The notes under the pieces: generated by a model
What the model saw: the letters and a program-made list of their open reading frames with translations, nothing else
Database searches by the model: none
What the model was told of the DNA's origin: nothing
Made by a program: the position numbers and the translations under genes
Shown: positions 1-8,610 of the stretch, in pieces
Layout: each line of letters opens with the position of its first letter
How positions within the stretch are numbered: position 1 is the first letter of the stretch
Assembly (NCBI GenBank): GCA_034696485.1
Contig: JAQIWT010000287.1
Span: 1 to 24,820 of the forward strand
Source: Isohypsibius dastychi
Lineage: Eukaryota; Tardigrada; Eutardigrada; Parachela; Isohypsibiidae
DNA: 24,820 nt
Direction: 5' to 3'

Positions 1-489
1 AGCGTTCTACTTGTACAGTTCAGTCTAATAAAGTGCAACCTGCCACTTTCTCCCATCTTATTGTAAGCACCTTACACAGCATTTTAATGATCACGCACAT
101 ACAATGATTAATTAATTCTACCAACTAATCATTTTATCTATTGTCATGATTCCTTTTTTTATTGAATGCGACTTGTTAAGTTTTTTTTATTATATTATAT
201 CCTAAAAATGAGGTTTATTTATTTCTTGGGGGGACGTGATGTTCGCGGAAGCTAGAATGTGAAAGAAAAAGACCGATGACTTTTTTGCTGGTGAGCATTT
301 GAATGAAAAAAACTCGGTTTTTTTTCACTGATTTCTGAGTTTTTTTAGTGGATCTTGTAAAGAATCTTATGTTTTTTAACATGGCTGTCTGGGATTTTGA
401 GATATGGGTTAACCTTGTCCTCTACAAAAATGAATCCGGTGTGCTTTCGTTGATTCTCTCTCTCTCAGTTTCAATTTTCCGTCACGTGA
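1..489. other. AT-rich non-coding flank
   Basis: This stretch has no open frame that I can support. It is rich in T runs (near 153-160, 182-188 and 319-326) and carries a short CT microsatellite near 457-468. On the minus strand it follows the envelope-like remnants, so it is where a 3' long terminal repeat and polypurine tract would be expected. A minus-strand A8-GG-AA run near 151-162 could be such a tract. I could not find a matching copy of this sequence to the right of gag, so no LTR is claimed. Confidence 0.4.
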
Positions 490-1533
490 TCCCTCCTGAA
501 ATTTTCAACTGATTCGATTCACAGCTCGATATCTGGCTTGTATAGCAAATCGCTTTCCGCGTAAGGCACTGATTGAACTGATTCACTGAATGATTGTACA
601 ACTCGTGAAGTTCGGAGTGACTCACATCCAGGAAATGAGTCGCAGGAATCCAGCTAGAGTTCTGGAATAAAAATGTTCCACCACGAATGTTGACATACCC
701 ATCACGTTGAGTGCAGGAGGAGAAAGTAACGAGGGAGATCCATCTGGATAAACGGTGAAATTCTTTGAGCGAATGGTGGTCTGTAGCTGTGGATCACAGG
801 ATCCGAAAACTGTGTGAACGTTGACTGAGATGGATTTGCATTGGTAGAGCAAAGATGTATGTCCGTAGCTTTCGATGGTCTGGCACTCTGTCATTTCAAG
901 CTCTAGTGCGGCTTGAATACCACTGCTCGCGGAAAGCAGTAGAACGAGAATAATTCTCAATCGTCTCGCGTTACAGTCGAGTTCATGACGTTCTCGAATC
1001 GCTGCATTTGACATGTCAACAACTCTGTATGTTAGGTACTGGAAATGATGTTCAATTCCTTCTGGCAAATTTGGCGACGGCGCCCCTGCCTGTTTGGCTT
1101 GATAGTTTGACAACCCCTCAAAGTTTAAAGGGGGTCGCATCGGAACCGGGAGACGTGTGAAAACTCGACGAGGTGCAGCAGGACGTGAGACTGGCTCTCG
1201 TGGTCGTGTGGTGATTATTTGAGCAGGTCGTTCGTGAGAGCAAGCAACTACACGAATCGGAGGTCTAGGCAGATAAGGAGCCTGAGTGTAAACGTAATGC
1301 GGTGTTCAATCTGGATCGTCGATTTCGTTCGGATCCGGGACATTCTGTTGTGCAGGAGGAACATATCTTCCACGGCTGAACAGATTGAGGATTGCTTGAA
1401 TTTCGGCATCAAGCGGTTTTTCAACATTCCGCTTCAGACGGAAATGATTCTTCGCAATTTTGTTTGTTGGTATCAGTATTTGGATATAAATATGACTGAC
1501 TGGTCCTTGTACTTCGTGGACGCGATGTTTCAA
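490..1533 (-). pseudogene. Envelope-like N-terminal segment of a retroelement (broken)
   Basis: Read on the minus strand, 1533 to 622 stays in one frame for about 300 codons with a single in-frame stop near 1306, far more open than chance. The first part is basic and proline-rich. Around 930-965 a basic pair is followed by a hydrophobic run (residues RIILVLLLSASSG) that looks like an internal signal peptide or membrane segment. After it comes a cysteine-containing region with N-glycosylation-type sites (for example NFT near 750), as expected of a surface glycoprotein. A different frame continues the same character from about 640 to 490, implying a frameshift. Position and orientation, downstream of a gypsy pol, suggest an env remnant of the phlebovirus-glycoprotein-like type known in some nematode retroelements. 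That family assignment is inference; the signal-like segment and the open frame are seen directly. Confidence 0.45.
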
Positions 1534-1728
1534 ACAGTTGTATGGGGCGAAATCCGGACCGAAAGAGAAGTCGAGTTGTCAATCGGAATCACGAAGATGT
1601 TTTTTCCTCCGCAAGTTTTTCACATTGTGGCTTTCTTTACCGATGCCGCGGTGTATTCACAATTTTGGCTGTCTAGTTCAGATTCTGTTGACCAGATTTG
1701 GGTGACACCTCCCACGTTGGCTGTTTCC

Positions 1729-2256
1729 TCACTCTTTAAAGATGCGATAGTGCCGAATGCTGACAGTATGGGGTAGATCGGACATTCCTGTTCCAACGTT
1801 ACCTCTCCCGTCCGGCAAGTGAAACTGATATCGGTTTGTGTCGTCAGCCAGCTTCCAACTGTTTTGGATCTGTTTCAAAATTGAAAACAGAAGGAGATAA
1901 TCGGTGTATCCGTGTATTCGGTGTTGAAAGCACTCCAGGAGAAAGTTTGAATCGAAGATGAACGTTTTTTGCTCCGACACACATGAGCTTGAAAGGTGTG
2001 CAGAGGAGGCTTTGAGGTGATGATGGAGTATTCCACCGTGATTATTTCGGGGACATCTGAAAGTGGTGCACCCCGACTGAATTCCATTGTATCGACAACA
2101 CCGAGAATGTTGGTTTGTCCAGTTCAATCGCACAATTGAGTCTGTAAGTTCTGGGAGAACACAAGTCGAATGAAACAAACAATCAGTAGTGCAGGTTTGC
2201 ACGGCATGAGAGACGTTGCTTGTCCCACTCGGCGAGTAACTGGGCGATGAAAACAT
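1729..2256 (-). pseudogene. Possible envelope glycoprotein (G2-like) remnant
   Basis: A 175-codon minus-strand frame opens here, and a second minus-strand frame of 70 codons (2087-1875) overlaps it. The first begins with several cysteines and an asparagine-linked glycosylation-type site (NWT near 2115). Just downstream, the second frame has a hydrophobic beta-rich stretch (VPEIITVEYSIITSKPPL) of the kind found in the middle of phlebovirus-type class II glycoproteins. The two would have to be joined by a frameshift near 2090, so the gene is broken. It lies between the integrase C-terminus of the gypsy element (ends 2980) and the segment at 490-1533. It could instead be non-coding DNA that happens to stay open; I give the envelope reading less than even odds. 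Confidence 0.33.
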
Positions 2257-2300
2257 GGGATGAGTGGCTTCGTAGCCATTCTTCTGAACGCCAGTGAGCT

Positions 2301-2979
2301 TCAGGAATCGACGCTTCGACGCTTGGGTCTGAGGTGATAACCAGGAAATGGAGTTCTACTTCCGCTGTGAGTTTTTCTCCGGTAATCGCAGAAAAGAGAG
2401 CTAGCGCTTGAGCGTAGAAATAACCGTTTGAATGAATATCGAAAACGGAGTAGATCGTTCCGTGAAAACTCGAGCGATCTCATGACGACAAAAAATGAAG
2501 CTCAAATTGGCAGACTGTATACTTTTTGATATCCAGGTCGAGGATGAAATTTGCAAATAAATTCCTAAATCAAGGCTGGAGCACAAAAGATTTATACAAA
2601 ATCAAGGGCTAACTTGATTGGATGGAGAAACAACTGTTTAATTTCGGACAATATTAAGTTGACAAATCATTGGAATGTTTGAAAGATGTCAAGGTGTGAC
2701 AACACTTTCAAGAGGGCTAACAGAGTCGTTACAGCCATTTCTGGTTCAGTTTCGTTGTTCAACAAGTATAGCAAGCCAGCACGTTTCTTATTTCTAGTCG
2801 CATTTTCAGAAGATATGGCATGAATTCCACCTTTCGGCCGCTGGTTTGAATAGCAGTCCACCCTGATGCATCGCCAGTATCGACTTATCTTAGACTTTAT
2901 AATTGACTTCTGCAATATCCCGTTGCGGTCTCAACCGAACAACGTCTGTGGCGGCTTCGTCTTCGTGATTTCTGTCCTC
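2301..2979. other. Spacer between pol and the envelope-like remnants
   Basis: Only short overlapping minus-strand frames (60-82 codons) occur here and none is recognisable. By position it should contain the junction between integrase and env. A minus-strand frame at 2667-2915 has a basic stretch followed by a hydrophobic run, but this is too weak to name. No LTR ends, polypurine tract or splice site could be fixed. Confidence 0.35.
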
Positions 2980-3440
2980 TTATTCTTCCTCTTCTTCATC
3001 TTCTTCCATATCAAAATCGAAGAGTTGCTGGAACTCTGGCTCAACAGAATCTGGATGATTCATCCGTTTTGCCACTCGAGCCAGCGGAGTCACATCTTCG
3101 TTTCTCTCACGGTATTTTTTCAACCGATGGAGATGAATCGTTCGTTTTGATCTTCTTCCGGGTGAATTTTCGTTGACATAAGTTATGGAAGAAAACTTCT
3201 CAACAATCTCGTATGGTCCCTGCCATTTGCACATAAATTCTGTACTCAGCTCGATTTTTGTTATCTTTTCTGATTCTTTGTTAGTTTTTAGAATATCAGT
3301 GGACATTTCAAAAGGACAAGGTCGCCAACCTGATATTCATTTGGTCGATGAGTCGCATTATATATCGGAGCTGTTCTATTGAAGTTGATGTTCGAGCGTA
3401 GTGCTACAATTTTGTGGCCATGATGCATTCATTCATGGAT
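2980..3440 (-). pseudogene. pol: Integrase C-terminus with GPY/F-type module
   Basis: From about 3380 to 3330 one frame holds the EYQVGDLVLLK block that usually follows the core. The frame from 3306 then contains KWQGPYEIVEKFSSITYV, the GPY/F motif typical of Ty3/gypsy integrases, followed by a basic HLHRLKKY stretch. The protein ends with a strongly acidic tail of mostly Glu and Asp encoded by the GAA/GAG-rich run at 2980-3012 and a stop. The segment is out of frame with its upstream part. Confidence 0.8.
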
Positions 3441-3445
3441 TTTTC

Positions 3446-3971
3446 TCACGTGGCTCTCAGGATCTTCAATCTTGTCAAAACCATCAAACCCAAGCGCCGC
3501 GTCCACAGGAAAGATCTGCATGTGTCGTATAGCAACCCGAACGGGCTGTAATTTGTTGTATCTTGCTTCGCCGTATTGATCGCGATAATCACGAAAGGTA
3601 ATGCTTCATCCCAACCAGTTGCGATGATTTTATGAAACATAATGTGATTATGCATGTCCGATCGTACCGTTCATTTTTTCAGTCAGCCCGTTGGCATGCG
3701 GTGTGTACGCTGGAGTTACAATGTGTTGTACTCCATACAGCGTGAGAACGTTTTTCATCATCGAATTCAAGAAATGCGATCCAAGATCACTCAGGAGACG
3801 GACAGGTGCACCATGACGAAGGACAATTTGTTCCATGAAGAAGTGCGCTGCGTTCATCGCCGTTGCAGCTCGAACGGGTCTCACCTCGACCCACTTGGTG
3901 AGGTGATCCTGGCTTCTCATTCGGAGATTTCCGAAACAGACAACTTTTGCAGGTGTTGATATAGTCGGCAA
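3446..3971 (-). pseudogene. pol: Integrase catalytic core (DDE)
   Basis: The rve-type catalytic core in two frames. The first (3971-3648) contains DHLTKWVEV with the first Asp, LLSDLGSHF with the second Asp, and TPHANGLTEKMNGT with the catalytic Glu; all three catalytic residues remain. The second (3655-3446) continues with WDEALPFVIIAINTAKQDTT and SPFGLLY, the conserved end of the core. The two frames overlap at 3648-3655, so one indel separates them. The domain joins retroelement cDNA to host DNA. Confidence 0.85.
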
Positions 3972-4107
3972 CTGTGTTCAACATTCTGGGCCGAAAATAC
4001 TTACCGTAAAGTCGTTCGTTAGTCTTGGTGATTCCGAGATGCGCTGTGTCGTCATGTGCGGTAGTGAGAACTTCTCGTTGGAGAATTGCTGTAATAACTA
4101 ACAGCAA
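3972..4107 (-). pseudogene. pol: Integrase N-terminal zinc-binding region
   Basis: In the same frame as RT and RNase H. It reads AHDDTAHLGITKTNERL, then CKSCLFRK, giving the His-His-Cys-Cys zinc finger with the typical intervening block (YFRPRML...YINTCKSC). This domain helps integrase multimerise and bind DNA ends. The frame continues to 3787, but the recognisable protein moves to a different frame near 3971. Confidence 0.8.
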
Positions 4108-4200
4108 ACATGTTCAGTTGTCCCGAAAAACAATTCGATAAAGTGAATCATTTTCCAGGCATATGAGAGATTCTTGCTCCGGAAAGCAGGAAAGAGAGGT

Positions 4201-4929
4201 TCAGAAAAAGTTTTTTCTCAGGTTGCTACAGGAAGCGTCATCTCTTTGCATTATAGCTAAATCAACAGAATCGGCAAAAAATAGCGGATAAGAGAGAACG
4301 TTCGCGTCGGAAACGTCAGAATTATCGTACGGGAATCGAAAACAGTAATATACGATCAGGTTTTTCCTACCACTTTGATAGGAGATTTCCAAATTGTACG
4401 GACGAAGGCGCAGAACCCAGCGCGCAAGTCGTCTTTTCGGCATTTTCATTTTAAAGAGACCAGCCAACGCAGCATGATCAGTGACAGTAGTGAATAGTTT
4501 CGGCCCACCGACATAGGGCTCGAAATGCTCGACAGCGAAGACGACTGCAGCAACTTCAAGCTCGACTGCAGAATAATTTTTCTCCGCCGGCTTCAAAGTT
4601 CGCGAAGCATAACCAAAAACTCTTTTCGTGTTGTCCTCTCACATTTGGTGCAGCACGCCAGCTCAACCGAGCAGACTGGCGTCTGTTTCCAACACAAGTG
4701 GACGATCTGGATCGAAATGAGCTAGTACGGGACTGGTCATCAAACAGATTTTGAGCGTTTCAAACGATTGCCGTTGGGACGGAGTCCAAATGTACTCGAC
4801 ATCGTTTTTGAAGAGCTCATTAAGAGTATGAGCAATTTTAGAAAAATAGCGGATGAATTTCCCGGTGGTGCGAAGCAGCGCCAAGAGAAGATCTCAGCTC
4901 GTGAAGGTCGGTCGGCAGTTCGATGTTTT
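4201..4929 (-). pseudogene. pol: RNase H domain of pol
   Basis: The segment 4884-4663 is the RT connection: FIRYFSKIAHTLNELFKND followed by WTPSQRQSFETLK and the start of RNase H at LVLETDASLLG, which supplies the first acidic residue. After a frame interruption, 4596-4201 contains NYSAVELEVAAVVFAVEHF with the catalytic Glu region and TVTDHAALAGLF with the third acidic residue, then the KMPKRRLARWVLRLRPYNLE block. These are the hallmark motifs of gypsy-type RNase H, which removes the RNA strand during cDNA synthesis. The part between 4663 and 4596 is out of frame. Confidence 0.85.
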
Positions 4930-5598
4930 TGATCGTCCGACTTTGTCTGGATTTGAAGAAACACCGTGTTCGTTGATCATGTGACAGAGAAATTTGAGTC
5001 GTTTAGTGCCGAATTTGCACTCCTTATGCTTGAGTTTCAAGCTAGCTTCTCGAAAACGCACCAGAACTTCACGCAGTCAAACGAATAATCCGTCGGAAGT
5101 CGGCGCGAAAATATTGACATCGTAAAGATAGACCAAGACAGTCTTCATCTTGATGCCTTGAAGAACTTTAACTATAGGTCTCGAAAAGGTGGCGGGTGCA
5201 TTGCACCAACCAAAAGGCATGCTTCTATATTGATGAAGATTGTTGCGAGTCAGAAAGGCTGTTTTCTCGATGGAGTCAGGGTCCACAAGAACATTCCAAT
5301 AGCAACAGCTGCGGTCGCAACCACATAATCACTTTGCACCACGAAGTGCGTCCAAACAGTCATCAATACGTGGAAGCGGATAGTTATCCTTCTTGGTAAG
5401 TTTATTCAGATCAACGTAATCGATACACATTCGTGAGGTCCCATCTGGTTTGGGAACTAGGTGTATGTTCGATGCCCAGTTAGACTTGTTTTCTTCGATA
5501 ATATCGCGTTTCAAAAGTTCTTTTACTTCTTCATCAATGATTTCGGTTTTCCAAACAGGTTGTCTCGGAAAAAATGTTTGAATGGTCTTCCGTATCAA
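4930..5598 (-). pseudogene. pol: Reverse transcriptase domain, active site mutated
   Basis: Ty3/gypsy RT fingers and palm. Seen in order: PVWKTEIIDEEVKELLKRDI with SNWASNIHLVPKPDG following (about 5560-5455), the RMCIDYVDLNKLTKKDNYPL block (5440-5380), an in-frame TGA at 5329-5331, a degraded first-aspartate region, MPFGWCNAPATFSR (5230-5180), and the catalytic loop. The loop reads YLYD instead of YLDD: the codon at 5122-5124 is TAC on the coding strand where GAC is expected. A third frame at about 5060-4930 holds the conserved KLKHKECKFG block that ends the palm/thumb. With one stop, one frameshift and a lost catalytic residue, the enzyme is dead. Confidence 0.88.
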
Positions 5599-6253
5599 TC
5601 ACATGATAAACCATATCAACTCGTCCAAGAGGCTCATTTTCAGAGGTTAATACATCAGAAAATTCATTAAGTAGTTCAGTGATTCGTTGTTTTTCATCTG
5701 CTGACATTTCATTACCCAATACTAATTGTAAAATGAATTCTTCTCGCGTGGGGGGAGGACAGTTCTTGTTTAGCAGGCCGAAAAGTGGGCTATTTTCGGA
5801 TTCCAAAAGATGCTCTTTGTAAAACGAGCTACCGAGAATGGACTGACTAGTCTCATCGAAGTTTTCAAAATCGCACTGTATTTTCTCAGCGTCCGGTTGA
5901 GCATCTTCCGACATAAATACCGGTGCGGGCTCATTGTCTGCCTTTACCGAACAAATATCTTGAGATTCAGGTAAATATTTCTTACTGCCAGTGTCAACAA
6001 TTAAAGAATCTTCGAACGCAGAGAAAGAAGGGCGCAATTTTTCTGAGCAGGATGCGGAGCTTAAGACGTCCAAATCGCAATCGCTGATCACTTTTTGATC
6101 AAAAAAACGCTCTGTCCGCTTGAGTCGAAGTGGAACTCGGACCAGCCGAGTCAGCAGACAAAGTAAAGGAGGAAGTAGAAATACGACCAAATGAGAGCAG
6201 TAAGCACCCAGTCGTCTTGACTGGCATAAAGGACATCGGATCCAACTGCACAT
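5534..6253 (-). pseudogene. pol: Acidic linker between protease and reverse transcriptase
   Basis: An uninterrupted 239-codon frame. The first quarter is an out-of-frame continuation opposite the end of the protease; the rest is acidic and serine-rich with no recognised domain. Near its end lies ELLNEFSDVLTSENEPLGRV, the typical pre-RT block of gypsy pol (a short helix followed by an FxDVF-like motif and a His/Ile-rich strand). The frame runs past the start of RT, which lies in another frame, so a frameshift near 5590-5550 separates the two. Confidence 0.65.
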
Positions 6254-6801
6254 TCAGCAATTCCAAGTCTTTGAAATTCAGCATGAACGGAGTGCGAGAC
6301 AAATACGAGCTACCTGACAACAGCCCCACAGGTAATCCTTCAAGAAGCCTACCAATTTCGCTCCTTTGGGAATTATTACAAAAGATAGAAAGTTTACAAG
6401 CTTTGACAAGCTTGGTCGAATCCAGAAACGCGAATGATGGATGGACCACCGTATTCAAATGAAGACGAGCCACGACGGTCAACTAACCCAGAGTTCACAA
6501 AAGAAACTCCGGTACCGGTGTCCAGAATTGCAAAATAAGGCTCATTATTAATCAGAACATCGCACAACAGTGCACCGACAGAGGACAAATATAGTGGTTC
6601 CAGATGAGGTGATGCGGAAATGAGGCGTTTCTGCACTACTTGCTGGATTCGGTCAGGGGGTCGGGGGTGCAGAAGTTGTCGTAGGCACGCTCGGATTGCC
6701 TTGAACGGGATAGTAATTGCGAATGGAATTCCAAAAATCGTTATTATTTTGTCGCGTATTATTTTCGTAACCGGGTGAAGCGCATCGATAATTTCCACCA
6801 T
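6254..6801 (-). pseudogene. pro: Retroviral-type aspartic protease
   Basis: The minus-strand frame from 6801 contains a core that reads FAILDTGTGVSFVN (about 6540-6500), the DTG active-site loop of retropepsins, preceded by a beta-strand segment (ALLCDVLINNEPY). The flap region follows. After a frameshift near 6460, another frame carries VGLLSGSSYLSRTPFMLNF (about 6345-6290), matching the conserved C-terminal retropepsin block (LLG-x-DFL-type), here with S for the usual D. The enzyme would cleave the Gag-Pol polyprotein. The frameshift makes this copy inactive. The region 6801-6660 overlaps the nucleocapsid frame, as expected for a gag-pro frameshift arrangement. Confidence 0.75.
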
Positions 6802-6892
6802 TTCCTCCCCTGTTGAAATTGTTTCGTCCTCGAAAATTTCCTCGAAAATTCGAATAACCTCGAGATTGAGAGTAACCGCGATTGGAATTCAT
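6653..6892 (-). CDS. gag: RG/N-rich nucleocapsid-like segment
   Basis: Seventy-nine codons starting with ATG at 6892, overlapping the stop of the preceding gag frame by four bases. The N-terminal half is dominated by R, G, N, F and Y (SNFRGNFRGRNNFNRGGNGG), an RGG-box-like composition expected to bind RNA. There is no CCHC zinc knuckle, the usual nucleic-acid-binding motif of gypsy nucleocapsids. The second half is proline/threonine-rich and runs to a stop at 6653, overlapping the protease frame. The segment itself is undamaged, but its start may be reached by frameshifting rather than by initiation. Confidence 0.6.
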   Translation of the reverse strand: MNSNRGYSQSRGYSNFRGNFRGRNNFNRGGNGGNYRCASPGYENNTRQNNNDFWNSIRNYYPVQGNPSVPTTTSAPPTP

Positions 6893-7500
6893 TCTTTTTC
6901 TGCATTCTGATAATAAATTTCCCTGATATTCGCAGAAATTAAAGACCAGAAGTCGATTGGAAGTTTGATACTGTGGTCGGTTGTCGAACGAACGTTCTTG
7001 TACTCATTACGAAGCAGGTTGAGCTGATTCTTCATGTTCTCATTTGTGGCGCGCAGATCATCGATCTCGCGTTGAAAAGCGGACGAGCTAGTTGACGGCA
7101 ATCCCCAATGAACAGGAGAGGCCAGCTGATTGTCAGCAATTCTAGCAAACAACGGTCCCACTGTTGCCGAGGTCACGACGCTCTCGGTCAACGCTCTCTG
7201 CATATATGCATGCTCTCGAGAAGCATTGCGCAAACGCTCCATCCATTGTTGGACCGTGGTGATTACTGTTTCAGGAATGAAATAGGGCTTCAAGTGACTG
7301 GGCAGTCAGGCCCACAGACGAGCAAGTTTGCTCGCTTCACTTGCGTAAGGATCTGAGACAGTGAGCATCCTTAGTTGATGCGTGATATACGACATAGGAT
7401 TTTCTTCAGAAGAAAGTTGTGGGGTGGAACCCATGATATCGTGATCGGTACGAGATTTCCAAAAATTGGTATTCAAAGCTTTTTTTTTAAATACTCCCAA
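6889..7500 (-). pseudogene. gag: gag, capsid C-terminal part and coiled-coil segment
   Basis: This segment picks up the capsid after the A9 frameshift. It has a single in-frame stop (TGA, 7306-7308) between a segment ending KLARLWA and one beginning LPSHLKPYF. Downstream there is a helical region rich in charged residues and leucines (FQREIDDLRATNENMKNQL) that looks like a coiled coil, probably for Gag-Gag contact. The segment ends with a stop at 6889, where the nucleocapsid-like frame begins in overlap. No protease cleavage sites can be assigned. Confidence 0.7.
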
Positions 7501-7927
7501 GTTTCACCAACAGGCTCGTCAATCTTGACAAACCACCGCAACGCAGTGTCTTTTGAAGTCTGCGGTAAACACCGACAATGATCTTCCGGAGACCAGGCAT
7601 AAAATTTCCCTGTCTGTTCGATTTTCAGTATAAAATCAGAAGCATCTTCGAATGGTGAACCAGAAAAAGTAGGGAGATCTTCAAGATTTCGTTCTTTTGC
7701 CTTCTTCTCCTTGATCGTATTTTCATTGAATCGAATAAGAGCCTGTTGACCTTCATTTTCATCCGCCATTTCTAAATTGATATTATTGAAAGTAACTGGA
7801 GCGTTCAGTTTTGGAGCACTGTTCACATGAGGTTCTACTACCCCATTGTCGACAACGTCGAAGTTTTCATCGACTATCGGTATAATTTGCTCGAAAACTT
7901 GCTGAATAGCGGGGATTGCAACAGCTG
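7473..7927 (-). pseudogene. gag: gag, capsid N-terminal part
   Basis: The frame continues from the putative splice acceptor near 7925. A likely internal methionine begins the block MADENEGQQ, followed by a lysine-rich linker and a retrotransposon-type capsid segment containing FSGSPFEDASDFILKIE, then a tryptophan-containing stretch (WSPEDH) and ALRWF. These match the usual order in Ty3/gypsy gag capsids, where a PxFxG motif precedes an alpha-helical region. The frame is lost at a run of nine T on the plus strand (7480-7488, A9 on the coding strand), after which the protein resumes in another frame. Function would be assembly of cytoplasmic virus-like particles. Confidence 0.75.
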
Positions 7928-8032
7928 CTTGGGGTATAATAATAAAATAAAATATAAACATAATAAAATATGATTCAGCTCGATCTCCGGCAAGTTACAA
8001 GATCGAAAAAGAACATGGGATTAGCCTTCACA

Positions 8033-8589
8033 TACCTTCGTTAGATGGCGTTGGCAACGTTTCAGTTTGAATTGCGTTGGATGCCTGAACGCCAATTTCC
8101 GGTGCAGTAACTGCAAAACAACATCGTTAAGCTGGCTGCTGTTCTGTGGTCATCGGATGAGACCCTAGACTGAAAACAGATTTGGCGTGAAAATATAGAA
8201 TTCGTGAAAAATATTCCACCTGGTTATTCTTTGGTGGAGAACATCAAACAAAATATGCTCGGAATAAATTTACCCTGCTCGGGCGCGTCCGGGTTGCTAC
8301 TTCCTCAACTGCAATTGCTTCGGTTTGTTTCTCGACGGTTTTCGAGACTGCTCCTACAATGCCCTCCATAGATTCATCAATTTGGAAAAAGAGATAAGAT
8401 AAAAAGTTGCTGGGTGAAAGACAGATCTTGAAATCTTCTTTCATCTTGATTACTGGGAACTATCGTTCTCTCGATAATCTCAGCTCCTCCGATTCCTTCT
8501 ACTGCAGCAGTAGCTGGTGGATCAGTTGTCGTGTCTTTGGCTGGAGAAATTCGCAGCGGATGACATGAGGATGGGCTTCGACTCATCAT
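8033..8589 (-). pseudogene. Possible spliced 5' leader exons of gag
   Basis: Three short open blocks precede the gag capsid frame on the minus strand. The first starts with two consecutive ATG codons at 8589. The second, 8380-8274, is acidic and alanine/valine-rich (contains ESMEGIVGAVSKTVEKQ) and ends exactly at a GTAAAT donor. The third, 8110-8034, begins after a TTTTGCAG acceptor and ends at a GAAG/GTATGT donor. From there, splicing to the AG at about 7928 (or 7925) restores frame with the capsid segment. The join between blocks two and three does not keep frame with the sites I can see, so either a site is wrong or an indel has occurred. Introns inside an LTR-element gag are unusual; a host exon captured next to gag is an alternative. 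Confidence 0.4.
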
Positions 8590-8591
8590 GG

Positions 8592-8610
8592 CGTCGCCTG
8601 AAAGGCGACG
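8592..8610. other. Perfect stem-loop just upstream of the gag start
   Basis: CGTCGCCT, a GAA loop and AGGCGACG form a perfect 8-bp stem with a 3-nt loop. It sits three bases before the double ATG (minus-strand sense) of the first putative gag exon. A structured leader could act in packaging or translation of the element RNA; the role is inference. Confidence 0.6.

Larger units (their letters stand above)
2980..8610 (-). mobile_element. Ty3/gypsy-type LTR retroelement, degenerate
   Basis: The minus strand carries, in the canonical Ty3/gypsy order, gag, protease, reverse transcriptase, RNase H, integrase and a GPY/F-type integrase tail. Integrase after RNase H separates this from the Ty1/copia order. 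Most of RT, RNase H and the integrase zinc-binding region share one reading frame interrupted by a few stops. Frame changes occur near 7485, 6890, 6700, 6480, 6250, 5590, 3970 and 3450-3300. One of the two catalytic aspartates of RT is replaced, so the copy cannot be autonomous. No paired LTRs were found by eye, so the true ends are unknown. Confidence 0.88.

Noticed and set aside
1450-1600. Possible second GPY/F-type integrase tail (VHEVQGPVSHIYIQ)
   Set aside because: It lacks the F/W-x-GPY pattern and the upstream GDLV block, and the reading frame is ambiguous, so a second pol end is not claimed.
1219-1776. Plus-strand open frame of 185 codons
   Set aside because: It lies opposite the minus-strand envelope-like frames, has no recognisable domain, and its composition fits the reverse of a coding strand.
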